Positions 6,690-12,759 of a DNA stretch of 12,759 nucleotides are shown piece by piece. Made by a program: the position numbers and the translations under genes. The first letter of the stretch is position 1, and every line of letters begins with the position of its first letter. This DNA comes from CAYINJ01 sp964364745 (GTDB lineage: Bacteria > Patescibacteriota > Patescibacteriia > JACRDY01). The stretch covers positions 1 through 12,759 of the forward strand of contig CAYINJ010000015.1 in assembly GCA_964364745.1 (NCBI GenBank), in the 5' to 3' direction. The notes beneath the pieces were generated by a model. It saw nothing but the letters and a program-made list of their open reading frames with translations. It had not been told where the DNA came from and did not search any database.

Positions 6690-6875
6690 ATGGCCATCAC
6701 TTCTCGCATTGTTAAATCACGTCGCGCAGCCAAGTTTTCCACGCGGATTGTGCGACGATGCTGGCGCTGTGGCCGCAATCGCGGCTATATGCGTCGGTTC
6801 AAACTGTGCCGGATTTGCTTCCGGGAGTTAGCGCAGAAGGGGGATATCCCAGGTGTCACCAAATCCAGTTGGTAA
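6690..6875 (+). CDS. rpsZ: 30S ribosomal protein S14, zinc-binding type
   Basis: This is the short, four-cysteine form of S14 found in many Gram-positives and other bacteria, placed in the head of the small subunit next to S3 and S10. In 61 residues, Cys24-x-x-Cys27 and Cys40-x-x-Cys43 form the zinc knuckle. The C-terminus Ile-Pro-Gly-Val-Thr-Lys-Ser-Ser-Trp is family-typical. It starts 2 bases after rplE (ATT-ATG). The symbol rpsN would also be acceptable; rpsZ denotes the zinc form. Confidence 0.97.
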   Translation: MAITSRIVKSRRAAKFSTRIVRRCWRCGRNRGYMRRFKLCRICFRELAQKGDIPGVTKSSW

Positions 6876-6886
6876 TTCAGAATTCT

Positions 6887-7279
6887 ATGATGACCGATCC
6901 AATCGCTGACATGCTTACTCGAATCCGCAACGCGGTGATGGTTAAGGCCACCGACGTGGTGATGCCGTATTCTAAATTAAAAGCCAGTATCGCCGAGGTG
7001 CTCGTCAAGCAGGGTTTTATTACTTCCTGGGAGCAGCGGGGCGAAGAGCCGAAGACCGAGCTGCAGCTGACGTTGAAGTACCAAGGGACGCGACCGGCCA
7101 TCACGGCCTTGAAGCGGATCAGCAAACCCGGCCGGCGGATGTATGCCAAAAATGGCGCGCTGCCAGTGGTGTTGAACAACTTTGGCGTGGCCATTCTCTC
7201 CACCTCTCAAGGTCTGCTGACCAACAAAGAAGCGGCCAAACTGAAGATTGGCGGAGAGATTATTTGCGAAATTTACTAG
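6887..7279 (+). CDS. rpsH: 30S ribosomal protein S8
   Basis: S8 is a primary binder of the central domain of 16S rRNA, and in E. coli it also represses the spc operon. The 130-residue product has Thr-Asp-Pro-Ile-Ala-Asp-Met-Leu-Thr-Arg-Ile-Arg-Asn-Ala near its N-terminus and the C-terminal Ser-Thr-Ser-Gln-Gly-Leu-Leu-Thr-Asn and Gly-Gly-Glu-Ile-Ile-Cys. Two adjacent ATG codons occur (6887 and 6890). I take 6887 because T precedes it, whereas G precedes the second. The longer upstream frame overlaps rpsZ and is rejected. The stop TAG is one base before rplF. Confidence 0.96.
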   Translation: MMTDPIADMLTRIRNAVMVKATDVVMPYSKLKASIAEVLVKQGFITSWEQRGEEPKTELQLTLKYQGTRPAITALKRISKPGRRMYAKNGALPVVLNNFGVAILSTSQGLLTNKEAAKLKIGGEIICEIY

Positions 7280-7280
7280 T

Positions 7281-7823
7281 ATGTCCCGCATTGGTAAACA
7301 ACCAATTAACATTCCCGCGCTCGTCACCGTCATCGTGGCCGATAGGGTCGTGACTGTCACCGGACCGAGGGGGACATTGACCGAACAACTGCCGCCGCAC
7401 GTGACGGCCACCATGACTGATGGCGTGATCAATGTGACGGTGGCTGATCCGGCCGATCACCGCCAGCGCGCATTTTGGGGATTGGCGCAGAAGTTGATTG
7501 CCAATATGGTGATTGGGGTCGTGACTGGCTACAGCAAGAAGCTGGAGGTCAACGGCATCGGTTTCCGCGTGGCGTTGCAGGGTCAAAAACTGGTCATGTC
7601 ATTGGGCTTTTCCCATCCGGTCGAGTTTGTCCTGCCGGCCGGCATTGCCGGCACGGTCGAAGGCAACAGTATCACGGTGGCTGGAGCGGACAAAAAACTG
7701 GTGGGACAAACCGCCGCCAATATTCGTAAACTGAAGAAACCGGAGCCGTACAAGGGGAAAGGAATTAGATACAGCGACGAAGTGATTCGCCGCAAGGCCG
7801 GGAAAACCGCCAAAGCGGCTTAA
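7281..7823 (+). CDS. rplF: 50S ribosomal protein L6
   Basis: L6 has two similar domains near the factor-binding site. The 180 residues open with Ser-Arg-Ile-Gly-Lys-Gln-Pro-Ile, as in most L6 proteins. The middle carries [18 protein letters not shown] (about residues 75-92), and the end [10 protein letters not shown], then a short basic Lys/Ala tail. The start follows the rpsH stop by one base (TAG-T-ATG), the tightest junction in the operon, which suggests translational coupling. Confidence 0.97.
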   Translation: MSRIGKQPINIPALVTVIVADRVVTVTGPRGTLTEQLPPHVTATMTDGVINVTVADPADHRQRAFWGLAQKLIANMVIGVVTGYSKKLEVNGIGFRVALQGQKLVMSLGFSHPVEFVLPAGIAGTVEGNSITVAGADKKLVGQTAANIRKLKKPEPYKGKGIRYSDEVIRRKAGKTAKAA

Positions 7824-7836
7824 AAGAAGAACACCT

Positions 7837-8190
7837 ATGAGTATTCGTGCCATGAAATTAAAAGCTGCTCGGGCGACTCGACGCCGCCGTCGGGTGCGCT
7901 CCCAGATTGCCGGAACCGCCACTCGCCCACGCTTGGCGGTCAGCCGTAGTTTGCAGCACATCTCCGCGCAGCTGATTGATGACGCGACTGGCGTGACGTT
8001 GGTAGCGGCGCATGATCGCGGGATCAAGGGCACGAAAACCGAGCGAGCGGCAGCGGTGGGGAAAAAGATTGCCGAGTTGGCGGTAGCTAAAAAGATTACC
8101 GTGGTCGTGTTTGACCGCGGTGGTCGGCAATATCATGGTCGGGTGGCGGCCCTAGCGACCGCGGCGCGAGAGAACGGTTTGCAATTTTAG
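7837..8190 (+). CDS. rplR: 50S ribosomal protein L18
   Basis: L18 binds 5S rRNA together with L5. The 117-residue product has an Arg-rich N-terminus (five consecutive Arg codons near residue 15), the Arg-Pro-Arg-Leu-Ala-Val-Ser-Arg-Ser block (about 30-38), His-Ile-Ser-Ala-Gln-Leu-Ile-Asp-Asp, and the C-terminal [16 protein letters not shown]. All are family-typical. The spacer of 13 bases contains an AGAAGA run, at best a very weak ribosome-binding site. Stop is TAG. Confidence 0.96.
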   Translation: MSIRAMKLKAARATRRRRRVRSQIAGTATRPRLAVSRSLQHISAQLIDDATGVTLVAAHDRGIKGTKTERAAAVGKKIAELAVAKKITVVVFDRGGRQYHGRVAALATAARENGLQF

Positions 8191-8198
8191 ATTGATAT

Positions 8199-8903
8199 AT
8201 GTCTGATGCAGTAAAAAACCCAGCAGTTGAGGCNNNNNNNNNNGCGGCGGCGCCAGTCGCGTCAGCGACCGCCGCGCCGGCGGAACGAGGGGCGCGCCGC
8301 GGTGGTCGCCGAACCCCGGCCGGGCGTGGTCGTAGCGGTGCCCGTGGTCGTCGTGATGACCATGAAGCCAAGGACGAGTTCGAGCAAAAAACGATCGACT
8401 TAGCTCGCGTCACACGTGTGATGGCTGGCGGTAAGCGCATGCGTTTTCGAGCTTGTATTGCCATTGGTGACCGCCAAGGTCGCGTGGGGGTTGGTCTGGC
8501 TAAGGGCCAAGACGTCAGTATGGCGATCAATAAAGCGGTTAATCAGGCCAAAAAAGACATTGTTACCGTGCCATTCATCAAAGAAACCCTACCGTTTGCG
8601 ATTGAAGAAAAGTTTAAAGCCGCTCGGATTTTACTCAAACCAGCTCAAATTGGTAAAGGGATTGTGGCGGGCGGCGCGATGCGGATCGTCTTAGAGCTGG
8701 CCGGCGTGCCGAACGTGGTGGCCAAGATGCGGGGAGCCAACAACAAAATTAACAATGTCAAAGCAGTGATGAACGCGCTGAAGCGCTATGCGGCCTGGGC
8801 CGAGGCCCGCGGTCTGACCACGACGGGAACAACGTCGGCGACCGGGACGGAAGGCGCCAAGAAATCAGGGCGAGGCAATAATCGGGCGCACGTTAGCGCT
8901 TAA
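8199..8903 (+). CDS. rpsE: 30S ribosomal protein S5 with long N-terminal extension (contains assembly gap)
   Basis: S5 lines the mRNA entry channel with S3 and S4 and affects decoding accuracy. The core covers about residues 60-205: Arg-Val-Thr-Arg-Val-Met-Ala-Gly-Gly-Lys-Arg-Met-Arg-Phe (70-83), Gly-Arg-Val-Gly-Val-Gly-Leu-Ala-Lys (94-102), and the C-terminal domain with Gly-Ile-Val-Ala-Gly-Gly-Ala-Met-Arg. Before it lie about 58 residues rich in Ala, Pro, Gly and Arg, and after it about 30 residues rich in Thr and Gly. That gives roughly 234 residues against 165-170 in E. coli. Ten N at 8234-8243 interrupt the extension, so its exact length is unknown. The frame resumes correctly, so the gene is probably intact. 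The usual next gene, rpmD (L30), is missing. Confidence 0.95.
   Translation: MSDAVKNPAVEXXXXAAAPVASATAAPAERGARRGGRRTPAGRGRSGARGRRDDHEAKDEFEQKTIDLARVTRVMAGGKRMRFRACIAIGDRQGRVGVGLAKGQDVSMAINKAVNQAKKDIVTVPFIKETLPFAIEEKFKAARILLKPAQIGKGIVAGGAMRIVLELAGVPNVVAKMRGANNKINNVKAVMNALKRYAAWAEARGLTTTGTTSATGTEGAKKSGRGNNRAHVSA
8234..8243. other. Assembly gap of ten N inside rpsE
   Basis: Ten undetermined bases lie in the low-complexity Ala/Pro-coding part of the S5 N-terminal extension. Ten may be a placeholder rather than a measured length. If rpsE is intact, the real missing length must equal 1 modulo 3, as ten does. Confidence 0.99.
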
Positions 8904-8912
8904 TGATTGGAT

Positions 8913-9353
8913 ATGGCTATTACCTTATCACAATTGAAACCAGCGGCCGGATCAAAACATCGCGCCAAGCGAGTGGGACGGGGTAACGCTTCGGGGCATG
9001 GCACCTACAGCACTCGCGGCATGAAGGGGCAACGAGCGCGGTCGGGGAGCCGGAAGGGTTTGAAATTAAAAGGGATGAAAGCCCGCTTATTGACGATCCC
9101 AAAAAAGCGCGGGTTTAATTCACCCTACCCGAAGCACCAGATTATTAACGTCAGTGATCTCAACCGGTTGGCTGATGGCGCTGTGGTGACGCGGAAGCTT
9201 TTAGCTGAACGGCTCTTGATCAAGGCGGCCAATGCGCCGACCAAGATTTTGGCCAACGGCACGCTGACCAAAAAGCTGACGGTTAAGGATTGCGATGTTT
9301 CGGCGGCCGCCAAGACCAAAATTATCCAAGCCGGTGGAACCGTTTCGACCTAG
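8913..9353 (+). CDS. rplO: 50S ribosomal protein L15
   Basis: L15 is a late-assembly large-subunit protein. Its 146 residues show the family start (Leu-Ser-Gln-Leu-Lys-Pro-Ala-Ala-Gly-Ser), then the basic glycine-rich extension Arg-Val-Gly-Arg-Gly-Asn-Ala-Ser-Gly-His-Gly and Gly-Met-Lys-Gly-Gln-Arg-Ala-Arg (about residues 20-42). A Pro-Lys-Lys-Arg-Gly-Phe segment comes before the globular C-terminal half. The start is ATG 8913 (GAT-ATG); a TTG six bases earlier is in frame but does not fit the family. Stop is TAG. The 34 bases before secY are the longest spacer in the operon. Confidence 0.96.
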   Translation: MAITLSQLKPAAGSKHRAKRVGRGNASGHGTYSTRGMKGQRARSGSRKGLKLKGMKARLLTIPKKRGFNSPYPKHQIINVSDLNRLADGAVVTRKLLAERLLIKAANAPTKILANGTLTKKLTVKDCDVSAAAKTKIIQAGGTVST

Positions 9354-9387
9354 TCGGAGATGGTTCTCTAATTTTTACGCGGACATT

Positions 9388-10662
9388 ATGTGGAAAGCAC
9401 TGTCTCGCATTTGGCACATTCCTGATCTACGCAACAACATTCTGGCGGTCCTAGGGATGCTGGTGATTTTCCGATTGGCGACGCACATTCCGGTGCCGGG
9501 GATTGACGTCGAAGCGCTCCGCCGGCTATTTTCTTCCAACCAGTTTTTGGGCCTGATCAACATTTTTTCTGGTGGCGGGATGGAGAGTTTCTCGATTGTG
9601 GCCATGGGCATTGCCCCCTACATTACCGCCTCGATTATTTTTCAATTATTGGCGATGATCGTGCCGGCCCTGGAGCGGATTCAAAAAGACGGCGAGGCCG
9701 GACAGCGCCGCATCAGCCAATATACTCGCTATTTGACCGTGCCGCTGGCGGCGCTGCAGGGTTATGGGATGTTGTCACTGTTGCGGCAGTCCAGCCAAGG
9801 GATTGTTAGTGCCCTGTCGATTTTTGATACGCTGACCATTATCATCACGGTCACTGCCGGAACGCTGTTTCTGATGTGGATTGGTGAATTGATTTCGGAA
9901 TATAAGATCGGCAATGGGATTTCAATTCTGATTTTCGCTGGGATTATTTCTGGTCTGCCACAAGCGGTCGGTCGGACACTATCAGTGTTTGATCAAACCC
10001 AGATTTTCAATACGGTCGTCTTTGTGGCGATTGCCATTGTCACGGTCATCGCGGTGGTGATCTTGACTGAAGGTCAGCGCAACATCCCTGTGGCTTATGC
10101 CCGGCGCGTGCGGGGGATCAAAGTGTATGGCGGTTCGGAAAGTCACTTGCCGCTCCGGGTGAATATGGGTGGCGTCATCCCGATTATCTTTGCCATTTCG
10201 ATTTTGCTGTTCCCCCCGACCGTCGCCCAGTTTTTCGCCCGGGCGTCAACGCCGGCCTTGGCCAGCGCGGCGCAGTGGGTGATGACCATGTTTCAAAACC
10301 AATTGGTCTACGGCGTGGCCTATTTCGCGCTGGTAGTGGCCTTTACCTTCTTCTATACTTTCGTAATTTTCCATCCCGATCAAATCGCGGAAAACCTCCA
10401 AAAACAGGGCGGCTTCATCCCGGGGATCCGGCCCGGGGCTTCAACGGCTGAATATCTGACCAAAGTGGTCAGTCGGGTGATCTTAGGCGGCGCGCTCTTC
10501 TTAGGCGTGATTGCCGTCTTGCCGTTGGCCGTGCAATATCTGACTGGATTACAAACCCTGGTGATTGGTGGGACATCACTTTTGATCGTGGTGTCAGTCG
10601 TCATTGAATCGGCCAAACAAATTGAGTCCCAGCTGGTCATGCGCGACTACGAAGGGCTCTAA
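9388..10662 (+). CDS. secY: Preprotein translocase subunit SecY
   Basis: SecY is the channel of the Sec translocon, passing unfolded secreted proteins and inserting membrane proteins. The 424-residue protein has ten predicted membrane segments, at about residues 18-36, 70-95, 115-132, 147-170, 176-196, 208-232, 265-285, 305-330, 367-388 and 392-412. The plug region lies near residues 55-68 (Gly-Gly-Gly-Met-Glu-Ser). The cytoplasmic loop Gly-Gln-Arg-Asn-Ile-Pro-Val-Ala-Tyr-Ala-Arg-Arg and the C5 loop Pro-Gly-Ile-Arg-Pro-Gly, used by SecA and the ribosome, are intact. The start at 9388 gives the usual N-terminus (Trp-Lys-Ala-Leu then Ile-Pro-Asp-Leu-Arg); the longer upstream frame overlaps rplO. 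It is the last gene of the operon, with a strong terminator 22 bases after the stop. Confidence 0.97.
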   Translation: MWKALSRIWHIPDLRNNILAVLGMLVIFRLATHIPVPGIDVEALRRLFSSNQFLGLINIFSGGGMESFSIVAMGIAPYITASIIFQLLAMIVPALERIQKDGEAGQRRISQYTRYLTVPLAALQGYGMLSLLRQSSQGIVSALSIFDTLTIIITVTAGTLFLMWIGELISEYKIGNGISILIFAGIISGLPQAVGRTLSVFDQTQIFNTVVFVAIAIVTVIAVVILTEGQRNIPVAYARRVRGIKVYGGSESHLPLRVNMGGVIPIIFAISILLFPPTVAQFFARASTPALASAAQWVMTMFQNQLVYGVAYFALVVAFTFFYTFVIFHPDQIAENLQKQGGFIPGIRPGASTAEYLTKVVSRVILGGALFLGVIAVLPLAVQYLTGLQTLVIGGTSLLIVVSVVIESAKQIESQLVMRDYEGL

Positions 10663-10683
10663 CTTCTGATCTTCCTAGTCAAA

Positions 10684-10713
10684 AAACATCTCGCTTGAGC
10701 GGGGTGTTTCTTT
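10684..10713 (+). terminator. Intrinsic terminator after secY
   Basis: An 11-bp stem, AAACATCTCGC (10684-10694) with GCGGGGTGTTT (10699-10709), closes a TTGA loop and includes two T-G wobbles. A T-rich tract follows (10707-10713). It ends the ribosomal operon and immediately precedes the cysS promoter. An in-frame GTG/TTG extension of cysS would begin inside this hairpin, which argues for the later ATG. Confidence 0.88.
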
Positions 10714-10714
10714 A

Positions 10715-10744
10715 TTGGCCAGACCGAGCCGTTTTTGCTACACT
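10715..10744 (+). promoter_or_regulatory. Extended -10 promoter of cysS
   Basis: TTGGCC (10715-10720) is a fair -35, and TGC-TACACT (10736-10744) is an extended -10, with an 18-base spacer. The expected transcription start near 10751 leaves only about 4 bases before the cysS ATG at 10755, so the mRNA would be nearly leaderless. Confidence 0.6.
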
Positions 10745-10754
10745 ACAGGACGTT

Positions 10755-12164
<1,410 letters not shown>

Positions 12165-12219
12165 TGTGATAATAAGCAAGGGTCAGAGGAAAGTAGATAT
12201 TATATCGGATGTAGTATGT

Positions 12220-12248
12220 AGGGGCTAGGTAGCTCCTTATTTTGTTTT
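12220..12248 (+). terminator. Probable intrinsic terminator after cysS
   Basis: AGGGGCT (12220-12226) pairs with AGCTCCT (12231-12237) around AGGT with one G-T wobble. A T-rich but interrupted tract follows (12237-12248). It is 55 bases after the cysS stop and just before the cloverleaf repeat, whose T-run could add to termination. Confidence 0.6.
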
Positions 12249-12250
12249 GA

Positions 12251-12383
12251 TTTTTCTCGTCATTGCGAGCCCCGCAAATACTTTATGTGCGGGGCGGAGC
12301 AATCCCAGGGGAGAAGCACTGAACCTGGGATTGCCACCCTTCGCTACCGCTCAGGGTAAACTTCTTCGCAATGACGAGAAAAA
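12251..12383. repeat. Cloverleaf-forming palindromic repeat (MITE-like, no coding capacity)
   Basis: Perfect 18-bp terminal inverted repeats (12251-12268 and 12366-12383, reading TTTTTCTCGTCATTGCGA on the left) enclose three more hairpins. These are GCCCCGCA/TGCGGGGC (12269-12276 with 12288-12295), GCAATCCCAGG/CCTGGGATTGC (12299-12309 with 12324-12334) and ACCCT/AGGGT (12336-12340 with 12353-12357). The arms fill the element almost completely, giving a four-way cloverleaf. The ends resemble the CGTCATTGCGAG...GCAATCC palindromic repeats known from many unrelated bacterial genomes; that is from memory, not a search. It encodes no protein and has no transposase beside it, so if mobile it would need a helper enzyme. 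The U-run next to a long stem might also stop transcription in both directions. Confidence 0.8.
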
Positions 12384-12390
12384 GACAGGA

Positions 12391-12401
12391 GCAATGACGA
12401 G
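12391..12401 (+). repeat. Second copy of the repeat end
   Basis: GCAATGACGAG occurs here and again inside the right arm of the cloverleaf element (12368-12378), in direct orientation with starts 23 bases apart. It looks like a remnant of a second repeat unit or a duplicated end. The rest of that unit is not present. Confidence 0.6.
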
Positions 12402-12441
12402 TATATATCTCCAGCAGTAAAAAAGCCCTAAAATTGGTTAA

Positions 12442-12485
12442 AATATAGCTAAATGCTTTACAGCGTTAGTGTTTTATGCTATATT
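12442..12485. promoter_or_regulatory. Inverted repeat flanking the promoter of the last ORF (possible operator)
   Basis: AATATAGC (12442-12449) and GCTATATT (12478-12485) are perfect reverse complements, spaced by 28 bases. The right half overlaps the -10 element, and the -35 lies between the halves. The arrangement could be a repressor site, but AT-rich 8-mers can match by chance and no partner protein is visible. Confidence 0.3.
12457..12485 (+). promoter_or_regulatory. Promoter of the terminal ORF
   Basis: TTTACA (12457-12462) and TATATT (12480-12485) are separated by 17 bases, and TGC directly precedes the -10, making it an extended type. Transcription should start near 12491-12493, giving a leader of about 77 bases that contains two hairpins before the start codon. 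Confidence 0.65.
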
Positions 12486-12509
12486 CCAACATTACTCGTG
12501 TTGAGTAAA

Positions 12510-12563
12510 CCCGGGCCTCGGGTAGAGGCAAAAATCTTTTTTCGACTTTCAGTCGAAAGGAGG
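12510..12563 (+). promoter_or_regulatory. Leader hairpins with sequestered Shine-Dalgarno site
   Basis: The first hairpin is GCCTC/GAGGC (12515-12519 with 12525-12529); an alternative CCCG/CGGG pairing (12510-12513 with 12519-12522) competes with it. The second runs 12536-12547 against 12551-12562 around a TTC loop: ten standard pairs and two T-G wobbles. Its right arm includes AAAGGAG of the consensus ribosome-binding site AAAGGAGG (12556-12563), which sits 5 bases before ATG 12569. The ribosome-binding site is therefore hidden unless the hairpin opens, pointing to translational control such as a thermosensor, protein or RNA switch. The kind of switch is unknown. Confidence 0.6.
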
Positions 12564-12568
12564 CAGAG

Positions 12569-12759
12569 ATGAAGTACGGCTCTTTTACATTCGGCGAAAG
12601 AGAGGCGGCTTTTAACATGATTTGTGGAGGTGATGAAGAATTACTCCGCGCCGTTCTTCGGGGGGAGAAGAAAATCTCCCTCGCCGACGTCATCAAGCTG
12701 CTCATTGACAAAACCGGCCGTCGCATTCCGCCGCAAGGTATGAAGGCGGCGCACACCGA
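12569..12759 (+). CDS. Hypothetical protein, N-terminal fragment (runs off the window)
   Basis: The frame is open from ATG 12569 to the right edge, giving 63 visible residues beginning Met-Lys-Tyr-Gly-Ser-Phe-Thr-Phe-Gly-Glu. Visible features are a likely N-terminal helix with Glu-Glu-Leu-Leu-Arg-Ala-Val-Leu-Arg-Gly-Glu (23-33), then Ile-Ser-Leu-Ala-Asp-Val-Ile-Lys-Leu-Leu-Ile-Asp-Lys (36-48) and Gly-Arg-Arg-Ile-Pro-Pro-Gln (50-56). There is no signal peptide or membrane segment. The start is supported by a perfect AAAGGAGG site at 5 bases, the only one in this window. I have an impression of a multi-copy, Patescibacteria-restricted family of unknown function beginning this way, but cannot verify it and assign no function. 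An antisense open frame over the same bases lacks a ribosome-binding site and is disfavoured. Confidence 0.75.
   Translation, partial: MKYGSFTFGEREAAFNMICGGDEELLRAVLRGEKKISLADVIKLLIDKTGRRIPPQGMKAAHT

Noticed and set aside
9295..9387. Extending secY upstream by 31 codons into rplO
   Set aside because: The added residues are a shadow of L15 coding sequence; ATG 9388 gives the family N-terminus and has T at -1.
529..10662. Alternative genetic code with UGA as glycine, as in some sister phyla
   Set aside because: All genes are full length with the standard code and contain no in-frame TGA.
10695..10754. Extending cysS upstream by 20 codons
   Set aside because: The extension begins in the loop of the secY terminator, covers the promoter, and adds residues unlike any CysRS N-terminus.
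12251..12383. The cloverleaf as a tRNA gene
   Set aside because: Total length 133 and arm sizes are wrong, the terminal stem is 18 bp, there is no TTCGA-type T-loop or anticodon arm geometry, and it ends in A/T runs.
12251..12401. A CRISPR array
   Set aside because: The repeats are inverted or only two copies of an 11-mer; there are no regularly spaced direct repeats and no cas genes.
12466..12756. Antisense 96-codon frame opposite the terminal ORF
   Set aside because: No ribosome-binding site or promoter, Ser/Arg-rich shadow composition, and the + strand frame has a promoter, leader and perfect ribosome-binding site.

Overview
The window is most likely from a Candidate Phyla Radiation (Patescibacteria, Parcubacteria-like) genome. 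It carries a 20-gene ribosomal-protein/secY operon in which rpmD (L30) is missing between rpsE and rplO. The cysteinyl-tRNA synthetase resembles the subtype I associate with this group, the coding sequence is moderately GC-rich, and genes are separated by only 1 to 34 bases. UGA is never read through inside a gene, so the standard bacterial code fits.

Layout, all on the + strand. Bases 1-264 are the proline-rich C-terminus of a gene that begins outside the window, followed by a terminator (268-293). A near-consensus sigma-70 promoter (327-355) then drives a leader of about 165 nt. The leader ends in a hairpin plus U-tract with an overlapping alternative stem (471-511), which looks like a transcription attenuator. 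The operon runs 529-10662: rplC, rplD, rplW, rplB, rpsS, rplV, rpsC, rplP, rpmC, rpsQ, rplN, rplX, rplE, rpsZ, rpsH, rplF, rplR, rpsE, rplO, secY. It is the S10 and spc operons joined without an internal break, lacking rpsJ at the front and ending at secY with a strong terminator. Next comes cysS with its own extended -10 promoter and almost no 5' leader, then another terminator, a 133-bp cloverleaf-shaped inverted-repeat element (12251-12383), and finally a promoter, a structured leader and the first 63 codons of an unknown protein that runs off the right edge.

The genes supply the core of both ribosomal subunits plus the SecY channel that receives nascent membrane and secreted proteins. L22, L23, L24 and L29 lie around the exit tunnel, and L23 and L29 surround the site where SecY docks. 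CysRS supplies charged tRNA for translation.

The most striking signal is how translation starts. None of the 21 genes from rplC to cysS has a convincing Shine-Dalgarno core, yet all 21 most likely start codons are preceded by T at -1. The last ORF is the opposite: a perfect AAAGGAGG ribosome-binding site, buried in a 12-bp hairpin, with G at -1. I also note the absence of TGA stops (0 of 22), an Arg-to-Pro change at a conserved L16 position, and a 10-N assembly gap inside rpsE. I see no transposase, CRISPR, toxin-antitoxin or defence genes.
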